From assembly GCA_015680685.1 (NCBI GenBank), contig MNCI01026595.1:1-62000 (forward strand): a stretch of DNA of 62,000 nucleotides. The letters run 5' to 3'. Source of the DNA: Gnetum montanum. Lineage: Eukaryota; Streptophyta; Gnetopsida; Gnetales; Gnetaceae. Positions 24,131 through 36,270 of the stretch are shown one piece after another (the first letter of the stretch is position 1; each line of letters opens with the position of its first letter). Both the position numbers and the translations under genes were made by a program. The notes below the pieces were generated by a model. It was given only the letters and a program-made list of their open reading frames with translations. It had not been told where the DNA came from and searched no databases.

Positions 24131-24780
24131 AACTTGAGTCATCAAATTCTTTTCAATCCTTCTTTCTTTTGCTCTCCAAACTTGCATGGTTTACTTTCTA
24201 GGTTGGTTTTGCAAAGACCAAGAGTGGTGATGCATTCTAAGATAGCAAAAAGCTTGAATATGGTTGTATTTATTACAAAAGAAGGATCTCAATTTTTTTG
24301 GTTTAGGAGATTTGTTAAGCCTAGATAAGAACTATTTTTGATTTTTGATTTTTTATAGAGCTCTTGTTTACCAACTTAAACATTCTTATTAGTTTTTGAA
24401 TCTTAGCCCTAAGGTCTAACTTTTCCTTTTTAAGATAAGAGCATTCATCATTAGGAACTTTGAATTTTATTTTCTTAGCATGTAAAGCATCTTTTATTTC
24501 AATGCAAAAATTTTGGAGAGAAAGAATGATATGGCAAAATACCTCATACCTATCTTCAAAGAAAGTGTCATTTTGATAATCATGATAATTTTCAACTTTA
24601 CACACATCATTTTCTAACTTTCTAAATGTAAGGATGGAAACAAGATACTTACCTTGATAACAGATGCCATAAATGAATTGAGCACACTAGTTGATGATGT
24701 ACATTAGGCTCTTTATCCAGATGTGTTCGATGTTGAGTATTACTTCCATGTTCACTCTTGAATATTAATATAGAGAGCAA
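24131..24780 (-). pseudogene. Copia Gag (decayed C-terminal part)
   Basis: Minus strand; 24605-24321 is open and rich in Lys, Leu and Glu with coiled-coil character (YLKKEKLDLRAKIQKL). No clear CCHC knuckle remains. The region between the primer site and this block is too short for a full Gag, so part is probably deleted. Confidence 0.6.
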
Positions 24781-24788
24781 GAGTACAA

Positions 24789-24801
24789 GGCTCTTGTACC
24801 A
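24789..24801 (-). promoter_or_regulatory. Copia primer-binding site
   Basis: TGGTACAAGAGCC on the minus strand, 9 bases after the LTR end. It resembles the initiator-methionine tRNA site TGGTATCAGAGCC usual in plant copia elements. Confidence 0.7.
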
Positions 24802-24810
24802 CTTGTGGAT

Positions 24811-25824
24811 TGTTGAACTTAAAAGGTGGGGGAGGGGGGTTGTCTGGTGGTGGTGGTGGAGGAGATGAATAACTTCCCCAACTTTAAATTCTTTAACACC
24901 AAGAGCACACTAATTTTAACGTGGTTTCCCAACTTGGGTAGTCCACACTCACAAGTACACCTCTAGAGTTTGTTCCTTCCAAATTATGGTTGAAGGGTCC
25001 ACACCCTCTACAATCTTCAAGTCCCACTCTTGAGTGTTGTGTTGCAACACCAAACACTCAACCCTGCAAGGTCTCATTAGGCTTGGAATGTGATTTCTAG
25101 GCTTTCATAACCTTTACAAACTTAAGCTTCACATTAGAGCATTGTGTTGTAATACCAACCACTCAATCCTATAGGATCTTGACAAGCTCAAGCAAGATGC
25201 CTTCCTACATGAAGCACATCAACCCTGCAAGGCAACAAGGAGAATAACACTTACAAGGTATGAATGTAACTTAGTTTTTTGATTCTTGTACTTTGAGGTA
25301 CAACACACTTTAGAATGAACAAATGATGATATAATGAAGAGCAATAGTAAATACAATGATAGACAATGATTGTACACAAGCTTGCACTTTCTCCAATGCA
25401 TATGATGTCTTCTTATAGCTACCATGTTTCTAAATCCATCTTGGAACTCGTGCAACGATTGGTCAACGATCATTAACAATCATGAAAGACATCTTCTTCG
25501 TGCTTAAGACATCTTTTTGAATTTGCCTTCTATTTAGAGAAGACATCTTTGTCTAGGAAAGAAGTATTTCTGAAATCTTCATTCTAGGAAGATGTCTTTG
25601 TCTGATGGGAGATGTCTTTTTGAATCTAGCTTGCATTCTATGAAGACGTGTTTCTCTAGTGAAGATGTCTTTGCCTGAGGAAAGATGTATGCTATTTCTT
25701 GAAGAAGTCTTTATTTGAGTTTATTTCAATTTTTCCAAGACATCTACTATTTCTCAAAGACTTCTTTCTTCAACTTGCTTTGTTCTTTGAATTTTTTGTT
25801 CCTTGTTCATGTTCATGTTCATCA
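24811..25824 (-). repeat. 5' LTR of the copia element
   Basis: On the minus strand it reads TGATGAACATGAACA...AAGTTCAACA, 1014 bp. A region of imperfect AGAAGACATCTTTGTC-type repeats spans 25490-25790. The right flank (aactt) belongs to element C. Confidence 0.75.
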
Positions 25825-25859
25825 AACTTCCATAATCTTTCTTATCTTGATCCAAGTAC

Positions 25860-27040
25860 TTAGCCTGGATAGGTAAATTTGCATGGTGCCAAATGGATAG
25901 GTTGCCTGGACAATATATGGTCCTTCCCATAGGGTTTGGAACTTAGCATTTTGTGGGACATGACCAAGATTATAGTATAAGACCTTATTAACTAGATGAA
26001 TTAATACTTACTATAATCACACATCATGCCTATGCTTAGAGTACTTCTTATGGACGTCATTGCTCATAAGGGCTACAAGCCTATTCTTCTATAAAAGGTT
26101 ATGATTCATAAGTAATTCTTTCTAGGCTAAGATTAGGTCTAGGTCAAGTTTACTAGTAGTAACTAGGGTCTGTAGCTTCGCCTAAATTGGAAGCATGGGT
26201 AGTTTACCATAGACTAACTCATAGGGCAAATATTTGATGGGAAGTTTCCATGTAGTCCTATTGGTCCATAGAGCATCATTTAACTTAGTGCTCCAATCCT
26301 TCCTAAATTGACTAACCATTCTAGTTAATATTCTTGTAATTTCTTGGTTAGTTACTTCAGCCTAACTATTTTCTTGGGGATGATATGGTGTGGTTGATTT
26401 ATGGTTCACCCTAAACTATTGCAGAGCTTCACCGTAAACTATTGCATGAGCTTCATCCTAAAATATTGCATGAGCTTCTTAAATGTAGCACCTATGAAAT
26501 ATGTTCCATTATCTCAAATGAGCATTCTTGGTATTTTGAATCTATTTACCATATGTTATTGAAAAAATTCAGTAGTTGTATTTTCTATATAATCCTTGAC
26601 CATAGCTACTTTTGCACACTTTGTATAATAGTCAATGATCACTATGATATAACCTTTCCTATTGAACATTGGTGTAATAAATACCATGAAATCAATTTTC
26701 CATATATCAAATGGATCCAACATTTGAATGCATTACTATGACTCTTCATTCCTAGTTGTTATTCCTCCATGATGCTAACATCTCTCACAAAATTAAGTGA
26801 AGTTATGTGCATCTCAGAATATGATAGGCTAGAATTAGCTTGTCATCATCAGCTTATGTGTTATCCTATGCCTAATGTAGTAACCTCCACATGGTCCTTC
26901 ATTTGCATATTGTAGGATCCTTTGTTGATTGTCTTCTAGAACACACCATCATACTAATTCATTGACATAAATCTTGTAAATATTTCCATTTATCTCCATA
27001 TATCTTTTTACTTTATGGAGGAACTTTTCTCTTTTTTTTT
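25860..27040 (-). pseudogene. Integrase of element C
   Basis: On the minus strand it begins KRYMEINGNIYKIYVN (near 27010) and ANEGPCGGYY. It then has a degraded CC zinc pair and FDIWKIDFMVFITP (near 26700), PRMLI*DNGTYF (near 26500), and ends WEGPYIVQATYPFGTMQIY near 25900. These align with B 58830-59960. Many stops, including in the core. Confidence 0.75.
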
Positions 27041-27540
27041 TTACTCCACTCAAAAGGAAGTTCTTGCATGGCCAAGGCATGCAATTGCACCTATTATCAT
27101 TGTATGCAATACATGGAACTCTGTATTTTTGAATGATTCCAACTTCATCCTCCTTGAAAATCTCCAGTATAAATTTCTAATTTCAAGCTTAGCATTCATG
27201 GTACTAAGCTAAGCTCTTCCATAATGATAGGGAACTCTCCCTTATTTTTTCTCACATGAATGACTAAGAAATTAGTAGGATAGCACTAGCCACTAATGGT
27301 AGTGATGACATTATCTACTTGTCCTAGTGAAACTGTGATTAATTGATCTACAGGCTCTAATCAAATGTTACTTTTCTTTAGTGGTGGAATATTTTAGGCC
27401 TTGTACATGTCTTGTGAAATTAAATTCACTCCTAACCTAGAATTAAGTAAAGCCTTGCATGGTTTATGACATGCTATTTGGAGATATATTAAGGAACTTC
27501 CTGAATTTGTTCTTATTTGGGGAAGTGCTCCTGCCTTTAT
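27041..27540 (-). pseudogene. Protease remnant and deletion junctions of element C
   Basis: Minus strand: protease-flank sequence ending IAYNDN(R)CNC (27110-27080) is joined almost directly to the RT end LPFEWS (27060-27045), then to the linker before integrase. In B the same three pieces lie at 56800, 58145 and 58830. A run of A (plus strand T, 27032-27043) sits at the second junction. Confidence 0.7.
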
Positions 27541-29975
27541 CTAGTGCATGATAGTTTGGGTAAGCATGAGAGTGGTTAAGTTTGAATTAGTAGAAGATGG
27601 AAGATTAGTGTTCCTTGGAGGAGGGTGTATAGATGGGGTTGAAGTAGATGGAGTCCCCATTCTTTGAACCCTTTCTAGACTTATTTGGAAGAATGAATGT
27701 TTCTTAGATCGAGGTTCATTCATGATTACCTCCTTCTATGTGTTTTCTACCCTTNGTGGTAGGTCTGTAATACTTAAGTGGATAATACTGTGAAGAATTG
27801 TGAACTGAAGCATTCCCTAAAGATATTGTACATTGTACATAATATCCATAAGGATCTAGTTACCTATATGGATATTATTGCCTTGGTAGTGGAATTGGCT
27901 ATGCTTGTGGTTGTTGCCATTGCTGTTGCTATTACTCTTGTGGTTGAGGGTAAGCTCCACTTGGGTAGTAAGTTGGTTGGCAAGGTTTTCTGAGACTACC
28001 TTGAAGATAGGGTAACCATCTTAACATTTTCTTTTTAATGAATTTTGGATTGAGTACGAATGCCTTATACTCAAACAAGTTGACCATAATAGGGCAACAT
28101 TCCTTAGGATGTTAATACTAGCATACCTTGCATCCTTCCTCATCTTTTAAACTAGATTTAGTACACTCCTCAACTAAAGAAAATTTTCCTTTTTTCTTAT
28201 AGCCTTCTTGTCCATAGTCTCTTCTCTTCTTCTTATCTTTACCTTTAGTAAGTGCTTCATTTCTTTCTTCTATGATCTTTAGGGTTGTAGCAAACTTCTC
28301 ATCCATCGAGTCCCACATCTTCTCTACCTTTGTTGCTATATCATCCATTGAGTCCCACATATTTTGAATCACATCTTATAGGATTTCTTCTTCTTGCTTG
28401 TCGTACATTTGTACATCCAATTTTTTGATTGATGGATCTCAGTTATACTCTTCAGTTGATTCTCTCTTTGTCAACTTGTCTTCCTCTTTGATCACTTGGT
28501 CTATTAACCTCTAAATATGATGGATGGTCATCTTTGATAGTCTTACTTAGGAGTATATCCCAAGGATTTCTCTAGTTTTATTCCTTAACTAATCAATGAT
28601 ATGTCTAAGTTTTTCTTTTTATGAGAATCTATGTCTTGGGCATCTATGTAGAAGAGAGTAGTATCTTCCCATTACTACATCAAGGGATTCATGTCTCCCT
28701 TTTTTCCATCCCTAGATTTTCTTTCTAAGGTTAGATACTCTCAAATAAGTTTGATATTTGTCATTAAAGAGTTCAAGCATGGTGCTCCATCTCTTGATTG
28801 ATTCAGGTTCCAATGATCTATACCAACTCTCTACCTTTTGATGAGTATCCTAGAAAACAACTTGAGATTTTGCCAATTACTTTCAATATTCTGAAGGGCA
28901 TAGGCATCATGGAATGCTTGAAGGTGGTTTTGTGGATTTGCATTATATCTGCCTGCAAATTTAGGAATGTTATTCATATCTAGTTTCTTGATGCAATTGT
29001 CCCTCACATGCCTGCTAGGAATATATATAGCTTTTCTGATGTTTATCATGCTTTGAGTGACTAGTAGGGGTTCTTCATAGTTGTTGGGTTCATAAGCTCT
29101 ATTATAGTGGTGATCCCTTAGATGCTCGTAATGCTCTCTATCTTCATAACTGTTTCTATCCCTTCATCTTTCATAATCATTTTTTTATTACTAGGATACC
29201 TTCTTTTGTAGTCCTCTCTCTCATAATTACTTTGTTTGTCTCTGTTATGGTCTCTCTATCTACGTTCCTTCCTATCAGATTCCATAGATGACTACAAAGA
29301 GGAAGATGAATTAGTTGGATAATAGTGTCAGCTGGTTCAACTTCTATGACTTTGTGATTCATCCTCTTTTGGTTCTGTAGAAGCTCTAAGCCTTGAGCTA
29401 TGTTTAGATCTGAAGTCTCTTACATTCTTTCCAAGGTTCTCTGCCAGATTTAACTTTAGATTTGTGTTGGGAAAATCTTTAATATGTAATATTTATGTGT
29501 GGGAGTGAGATCCATGGGTTTGATAAAAAATTTCATCTTGAAGTGAAGCATCTTTTATTTCTACTAGGATAATTATCTAAGGTACCTTCTTTCCTTTTTC
29601 ATGCTCATGTTGGACTTCTATGATGGCATTCCTTCTTGTCTAAACTTTCATTGGTTGGCATGGTGTTATGATGTTCTTTATAGCTTGATAGCTCTATTGT
29701 TCATGACTGAGGTTTGCCTTCATGGGGATTGCTTGAAACATCAATGGAATGAAATGTTCTAGTGGCAAAACTATGTTTTCTTGTATGTCTCTCCATCTAA
29801 ATTGTTCATCTTGGTAAAGAATGAATGTAAAATCAAGATAGTATGGATTTGTGTGAGCATATGTAATCCTTGTCTGTATTGGTGCACTCCAATCTTCTTC
29901 ATCATGTGTTATATCATGATTTCTTTGAACTTATTTGGCAAGTGATTTTTCATTAAGTTTTGAAGCCATGTTATG
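27541..29975 (-). pseudogene. Gag of element C (decayed)
   Basis: On the minus strand it starts near 29970. Blocks matching B are LDFTFILYQDEQFRWRD (near 29850), RYNANPQNHLQAFHDAYALQ (28970-28900), MWDSMDEKFATTLKIIEE (28310-28260) and a Lys-rich stretch followed by GCKVC at 28120, the first half of the zinc knuckle kept in B. A join (n) lies at 27755. Many stops. Confidence 0.75.
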
Positions 29976-30091
29976 TATTTGATGCTTAGTTATATATGTA
30001 TGTATTAGGATTAATTAATAATGTAAAGGATAGGCTTTGTGAATTAATACAACAAACTTTATAAGGTCAACTACTAAGCACACATTGATAC

Positions 30092-30111
30092 ATCCCTAGA
30101 AATGATGCTAA
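30092..30111 (-). promoter_or_regulatory. Primer-binding site of element C
   Basis: Minus strand TTAGCATCATTTCTAGGGAT directly follows the LTR end. It differs from the B' site only at positions explained by G-to-A or C-to-T decay and one or two other changes. Confidence 0.7.
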
Positions 30112-30985
30112 TGATGAGCAGTGGAGGTATCCTAACACTCTACCATACAAGTCATGAGTGTTCACATGTGACTAGATTGTAATCCATGGATGGAGAATGT
30201 AATCATGCTAGTTATTTTTGTTAAGTTCGAGATCATTTTCTTTCCACTTCAAGCTAGTGAAGATTAAGTGTATGGTTTAACGCTCAGTGAGGTACATGAT
30301 AGATGATGTTGTAGAAATCTTAATACTCCTAGTTGTAAACATGATTGAGTAAAAGGTAAAATTATAAGTCTAGTTAACTATGAGAACATGAATCTATCTT
30401 AGCCTAGAGTAATAGATATATGGTCCTAGTTTATCATACATGCCTTAGACTCATGTAGTTATCATTGGGATTACCAAGTGGGATTACTACTGAGTGAATC
30501 AAATAATGCCATTCTTGGGTTACCAAATGACTATACTTAATGCTTGAAACTAGTTGTACCCATTCAGCTTACTAATAACATGTAAAGAAAAGTTCTTGAA
30601 ATGTAAATGATTAACTAGGAAAGTAAGAAAATTATTCTAAGCATAAAGAAAATTAAGGAATGCTGTAATGATGAGAAGAAACTTTAATCTTTATTATTAC
30701 ACATACAATGTATCCAAGTACAATTTACTCAAATAAAGATTTTGGTCAATTGCTTGACATCACACTATAGGCATTCACTCTATTACTAAAACTATGAATA
30801 CAAACTACAAGAATCTTACTAAGGGTTGGAATCAGAAGTTTTCATTTGTATGTTTAAGTGTTGGTATTTATAGGGCTACACAAATCTTGAGACATCGCAT
30901 CAATGATGACATAGGATGAGCTATGATATTGTTGATACGATATTGTAGATACAATATCACATTAGTGAAATAATTGGTTTTATTA
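30112..30985 (-). repeat. 5' LTR of element C
   Basis: 874 bp, aligned over its length with the D LTR (2621-3478). On the minus strand it ends CCACTGCTCATCA and starts TAATAAAACCAATT (TG decayed). The flank at its outer end is agcag. Confidence 0.8.
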
Positions 30986-31910
30986 AGCAGCTAAAAATTT
31001 TGAATGCTAGGTTGCAATGGAGGTAATAGTCAGACTTGAACAAATATTCATAGTAGCAATAAAAATGTGATGATGGAACATGAGCTTGTTGAAGCTAGGA
31101 AAACTCTTCTTGTAGCCAAAAATGTAGAGATGTTTGATTCAACCAGATGTGACTCTTATCCATTCACTAATAAAATGTTCCCTGCAGTTTCTTTGGCATT
31201 CTCATTGTAGGCATCTTGTTCAAAATGACTGGTTAGGGGAATGTCATATAAGTCATAGCTTCTTTTAGGATTTCTATCAGTTTTGTGTTCTAGCTTCTAG
31301 TTAAATTTTAAACAATTTCTGCTATATTATGACTAGAAAAACCCAGTTGATAACATCTTTGATTAAATTGGCCCTAGGTCTAAAGCCATTTTTATGTAAG
31401 CTTATATGTTGATAGAAACTTCTCTATTCCTACTCTTTGCTGAAAGCCTCTAAATGAAATTGCCGAGAATAATCATGATTAATGTCATGGTAGAAATATG
31501 GCTCTAGGTCTTTCTCTTTTGGATCCTAAAGCTTAATATATTCATTTGATTTTGTCCATCTCCACAACTAAAAAATGGATAAATTGAAGCCTTGCAAATA
31601 CTTAGTTAGCACTTGAATAGGCACATCTTGATACAACAGATTGATCTCTTCCTTGGTTTTGATATATTTCTTTAGCATGGTGAATATCTAGCATGTTGAT
31701 TGCTTATATTGTTATGAGAATTTTTGGATAACTCTCTTTGCTTCAGTACCTTTGCACATGTCTTGCAAAATTTTTCCAAAAAGTCCTTATAGTCATATGC
31801 ATAATGGCGGTTGATGCTAAAACTCATATGTATTTAAGAAGAATTTTAAATGCAATATCCTTCAAACAACCTTTAGATTTAGCCATTTAAAAACCCTTTG
31901 TCAATGTACT
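30986..31910 (-). pseudogene. Decayed ORF of unknown type
   Basis: On the minus strand, readable coding remnants run from about 31700 to 31150: IKTKEEINLLYQDVPIQVLT near 31680-31620, EKDLEPYFYHDINHDYSRQF near 31520-31450 and HKNGFRP near 31400. They carry stops but have coding-like composition. No retroviral motif is present. This could be another captured gene like those in A and D. Near 31075-31135 the plus strand reads MMEHELVEARKTLLVAKNVEM, a short helical stretch of unclear status. Confidence 0.4.
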
Positions 31911-32411
31911 TCAATCTCTAACTTCTTTGATCATATCGTTTAATTTAAAAAACATGATGGATCTTTTCTAAGTGGTTGCTTCTTTAACAGTTCATGAAAT
32001 GGAGAAAATTTTTCAACCTTATTTGGAAGTGGGATAATGGCAATTCTTCCCATTTCAATTGATATCTTAAGTTATGTCCTCACTAGAATTAGGATATAAT
32101 TGGCTCTAAATGATGTTTTCTCCATTTCACATAATTTGGGACAAAATGCATTTTCTCCATTTCATGTTGTTTAATGAAATGGAAAAAGATGCATTTTCTC
32201 TAGTTTAGGCCTTTCAATGAAATGGGAAGAATTAGTTTTGCCCCATTTAGAAATTGTGATAAATAATTTTTTCTTCATTTCATTTTGTAATTACCTTTTT
32301 CTAGTCTATGGGGAGCATCATAACTCATCATGAGCAATAGCAAATTGATTGATAGATTTAGCAATATAGGTTAAACAACTTTTATTCCATTTTAAAGAGT
32401 AGCTTCCTAGG
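31911..32411. repeat. Degenerate TTTCTCCATTTCA-type repeats, left flank of the Tat element
   Basis: Repeated imperfect units of the kind (T)TTTCTCCATTTCA and AAATGGAGAAAAT occur in both orientations. The same sequence type continues right of the Tat element (50577-51700), so the Tat element inserted into this repeat region. The target duplication ctagg is at 32407-32411. Confidence 0.65.
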
Positions 32412-33737
32412 TGTACCGTCCGAAATCGTCGGTCTCCGGCTAGAAGGAAACAGAATCCGGGGGGATCACCGGACATGCACAGAAGACCCTACCTTTGCTT
32501 GAGGACAAGCTGGAATGCACGAAGGCAAAGTACCTTGAGTGGTCCACACGCAGATCAGGCAAGGATTTCCCCAAACGTACACCAAGGTGCTACACGCTGG
32601 GTTATACATAAACAATATAAAAGATGTAAAACAGAGCGTAAACAACGTAATTGATGTAAACGGAGCATAAATGTAAAACAGCATAAACAGTAAACATGCA
32701 AAACTGTAACTGACTTCAGGAATGTAGCAATATTACAGCAAAATGAGAGTTACAATGCACTGGTCTAACGTAGTTGTGAATTTGACACAAGGCAGACGAA
32801 TAGCCCTGGTGGATGCAAGGATGACTGCTGGCTCAAACTGCAGGTACAGCGTAGAGGCTGTATGCTAAGCGTACAGGGTTGAAGTCCAGCGCACAAGGTT
32901 CTTTGCTCTGGTTCTTAGCGTCTCTCTTTTTCTCTCTGGTTTGCTCAAAATTGCCAAACACCCCCTGATCTAGTGAAAAATTAGGATTTTTATACAGGTT
33001 TCGACGTTAGACTCGGGTTGGGTGACACGTGGCACGTTGACCGGGTGCAAAAGAATAAAATTTACAAGTGTACAACATGTTACATCTACTGGGTGTATAC
33101 GCTAAGCGTATACGTTGTATCTGGTGGGCGTAGACTCTGGGTGTATACGCTGGGCATATGCAAACTTGGGCATATATGTTGTGGACGTTGGGCATATATG
33201 CTGGACGTATACGCTGTGTCTGCTGGCGTATACGCTGTGGATGCTGGGTGTATACGCTGTTAATGCTGGGTGTATACGCTGAGTGTATACGTTGAATGCA
33301 TGATGTCAACACCTGATGATTGCTCTGCCCATGTGAATTGATGCTCTTTGCCAAGTCTTGCTCTACAGTGTTGTTTCCATGCCATCTTCGGGGATTGCTC
33401 ATCTGGCGTATACATCAGTCGTACCTACTGAGCGTACATGTGAGGCATGTACACTGGGCATATACGCTGGAGCGTGATCTTGAGTGTATACGCTGGGCGT
33501 ATATGTAGGAGACACATACTTAGTGAAAACTAAGTATGTTGAGCTCTGAAGTTTCCATTTCTGATACTAGATGTCGCTGTGGTCATCTGTGGGTCCCAAG
33601 GACCTGCTTCTTATTGAGTCCGACTCCGTTTGAAGCTATCTGTGGGGCCCTCAAGCTTTTAATCATGCTGAGGAATGTCATGACTTAGCCCGATTCTTGT
33701 TGGGGAAGTACTAAGCTCGAAATTTTGTGGTGTTTCA
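32412..33737 (-). repeat. 3' LTR of the Tat element
   Basis: 1326 bp; on the minus strand TGAAACACCACAAAATTTCG...GGACGGTACA. U3 (33060-33510) is filled with GCGTATACGC-type palindromes spaced by CTGGG-like words, immediately upstream (minus) of TATAAAAA at 32986-32994. It has one more palindrome block (about 33091-33138) than the 5' copy. Confidence 0.93.
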
Positions 33738-33750
33738 TTGGCCCCTCTTT
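33738..33750 (-). promoter_or_regulatory. Polypurine tract of the Tat element
   Basis: Minus strand AAAGAGGGGCCAA lies directly before the 3' LTR. The identical tract sits at 61171-61183 in the second Tat-type element. Confidence 0.88.
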
Positions 33751-34770
33751 GTTGACGCTTGGAGGAATCAACCAGAGAAGTGTTGACAAAAAAGTGAAAA
33801 ACACTACAAGCAACTCGATAGAGACTCTGTCCTTTGCCACCTGACTCGACATCATCGCGCCGTGTTCAGTAGTACATGGGATTGTTGGAAATGGAATTTG
33901 TAGCTAGATAGGGAAATGGGAACTGCGGGGATTCGAGAGGAATTAAGGTTATGCATGGTGAAGGGGATGTTCTGATGTGTATACGGCTCATGTTGATCTT
34001 TGTCAATAGCCATTGTTTAGCAGACTTGGAATCAAGACATGAGATGTATGTCCTTTGGTGGAACAAAAATCTTTGTTAGTGTCTAAGAGGCCTTGTTGGC
34101 AAGACCAAAGCCACATGATGCTGTGTTGCATTCTTTGGAGGAACAGGGCCCTTGCTTAGTATTAAGGGGAAACCTGTTGGTAGAGAGCCAAAGCTATGCA
34201 ACGGGATGTTTTCTTGATTGTTTTGGACATGAGCGTTTACTTTCAAGGAAACTGTTGTCCCATCTTGTGTTTTATGTGGGAAGAGACAACGTTTTTTTTG
34301 TGTTGTATACGCTCATGCTCAGATGTCATGTTGCGGGTTGCAACCACTTAAGAATGGCGCAATATGCAACGGTATGTTTGATATTTTAGTCTGAACTGGA
34401 TGTGTTCAGGATGTAACCAAGTAGGAGATGTTGAGGGATATGTAATGGGAGATGTACTAGTGAGTAGCTTGATTTAGTCTTACCATGTGTGCTGTGAACA
34501 TCGTCTCACCTTGCTGCTTATGACGAAGTACATTCTTGTACGAACGCCTCTGAGTGTCATCCTGCAAACACAACTCCGAGAGGACAATAAAACCATGAGT
34601 GAGTAAGCAAGCTTAGACTTAAATAGCTACTGATGACACAAAGGCACTAGATGAGATTTTAGGCACGGTATATGGCTGGTAGCAATATTGTTAGTATCAG
34701 CCGATGGCGAGCGATGCAGCGATTCTGATGAAGTTTGAATGCAGCCATAGATTGAGGAACCAGAGATGAA
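33751..34770 (-). other. 3' non-coding region of the Tat element
   Basis: No gene recognised. The part 33751-34110 is shared, in inverse orientation, with 60818-61183, which shows that it belongs to the element family. Plus-strand open stretches here (for example 34093-34389) have no recognisable domain. Confidence 0.6.
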
Positions 34771-34776
34771 CTTGCC

Positions 34777-35140
34777 AGTTTATAGTCTTAGCAGACTATC
34801 ATGGGTTAGTATTATGTCATGACCCATTGGACATTTCCCATTTAGCGTCGTGGAGGACGGTGCGTTGCCAGTTTCTAGTCTTAGTGGACCGTGAAGAGGC
34901 AAACCAGTTTATAGTCTTAGCAGACTCTGGCGATAGGGACTGTGGTAGTTTACTGTCATACCAGATGGGTGCTAATTTATTATCATTGCAGACACTTTGT
35001 GGTATCAGTTTATCGTTGTGATGCCAGGACGAGCTGTGGTATCAGTTTTAGTCATGATCCAGGACTGTTCTATGATATCAGTTTACTGTCATGATTCCAG
35101 GACGAGCTGTGGTATCAGTTTATAGTCGTGATGCCAGGAC
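34777..35140 (+). repeat. AGTTTA-hairpin repeat cluster 1
   Basis: At least nine copies of AGTTTA-N2 followed by a short hairpin on the plus strand, for example 34777-34797 (AGTCTTAGCAGACT), 34870-34889, 34906-34926, 34947-34966, 35007-35030, 35080-35103 and 35117-35140 (GTC...GAC). The last four recur about every 37 bases with a conserved GGTATC before AGTTTA. The cluster lies between the integrase end and the 3' region. Confidence 0.8.
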
Positions 35141-35160
35141 TCACACGTACCTAACTATGT

Positions 35161-36270
35161 TCAGACATGAAATGATTTCAAGAACGAGTGATTGGTTTGG
35201 TTTGCGAGCTCATTTCCTTCCATATTAGCTAACTTGAATGCTCCATTGTCGTATGCTTTGGTGACCAAGTAAGGCCCTTCCCAGTTGGCGGAGAATTTGT
35301 CTGGGTGTTCCCGAACAGCCTTAATTACAAGGTCACCTTCTTTGATGGGGTGCTTATGAATGTCGTGCCGATGGCGTTGCCATTGTTGTTTTTGGTACCA
35401 TTCAATCTGATCGAGTGCACGTATGCGTTCCTCCTCCACCGAGTCTAGGTCAATGATGCGTAGGTCATTGTTTTGCCCTTCATCGAGGAGTCCGGAAAGT
35501 GTGATCCTTAAAGATGGTACCTACAATTCCAGCGGTAAAACAGCTTCTGATCCATAAACAAGACTATATGATGTTTTACCTATTGAAGTTCAATGCGTAG
35601 TACAATATGCCCACAATGCGTATACCAATTGTTCATGCCATCTTCTCTTGCTTTGGGTAAGCATCTTTTTGAGTATTGTAATGATGGTTTTGTTTGTGGC
35701 CTCTGCTTGCCCATTGCTCTGAGGGTAGTAAGGGGATGAAAATGAGTTTTTAATCCCCAAACTTTCATAAAAATTTTTGGTTTTGGCACTGCTGAATTGT
35801 GGCCCATTATCGGTGATGATGGTCATAGGGATGCCAAAACGGGTTACAATGTTTTCGAGAATGAAGTTGCATACATGTTTAGATGTAGTCTTTCGAAGGG
35901 GAACAGCTTCTACCCACTTCATGAAGTATTCTGTTGCAGTTATGATGAAACTATGACCTACAGAAGATGAGGGTGTTATTGGTCCGATAAGGTCCAACCT
36001 CCACTTTTGAAAGGGCCACGTGATTTGCACTGTATGCAACTCATTGGGTGGGACATGGATTAGATTACTATGTCTTTGACAGGTATTGCATGTTTTAGCC
36101 TTGGAAAGACAGTCATACTCCATGTGTGGCCAATAATAACCTAAGCATCTAAACTTTGTTGCCATTGCTTTTGGTGCTATATGTCCTCCGCATAGTCCAT
36201 CATGTACTTGTTCAATGATGGTTTGGACATCAGTACTTCTAACGCATGTTAGCAATATGCCTTTGTAGGA
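35161..36270 (-). pseudogene. Integrase of the Tat element
   Basis: On the minus strand a 221-residue open block (36255-35590) carries zinc-binding H-x4-H (HDGLCGGH) and CNTC, then the core residues D in WRLDLIGP, D in IITDNGPQF and E in NGQAEATNK (DD35E complete). It ends ALWAYCTTH. A short gap with a stop leads to the C-terminal block 35439-35161, with EGDLVIKAVREHP and the GPY/F motif WEGPYLVTKAYDNGAFKLANMEG-like. There is no chromodomain. In an intact element it inserts the cDNA. Only one or two lesions are visible; all catalytic residues are kept. Confidence 0.88.

Larger units (their letters stand above)
21690..25824 (-). mobile_element. Truncated Ty1/copia retrotransposon inserted in element C
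   Basis: On the minus strand the order is LTR (25824-24811), primer site, gag, protease, GAG-pre-integrase, integrase, RT. Integrase before RT is diagnostic of copia. The RT breaks off near 21690 at a SLLYLS-like motif; RNase H and the 3' LTR are missing here. The right end abuts the integrase C-terminus of element C, so copia is the younger insertion. An acidic linker (SDHEEEEENDDDQE) between integrase and RT is typical of the family. Full of stops. Confidence 0.85.
25825..30985 (-). mobile_element. Element C: Athila-type Ty3/gypsy element with pol deletion
   Basis: Minus strand: 5' LTR 30985-30112, primer site, gag (about 29970-28110), protease (27540-27070), a remnant of RT (about 27060-27040) and integrase (27030-25860). 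The copia element cuts it at 25825, and its 3' part was not found. It aligns with elements B and B' throughout. Compared with B, about 1.3 kb of RT and about 0.65 kb of connection plus RNase H are missing. Confidence 0.8.

Noticed and set aside
33060-33510. A CRISPR-like array in the Tat LTR.
   Set aside because: Spacing is irregular, there are no unique spacers of constant length, and the repeats are degenerate palindromes in a plant LTR.
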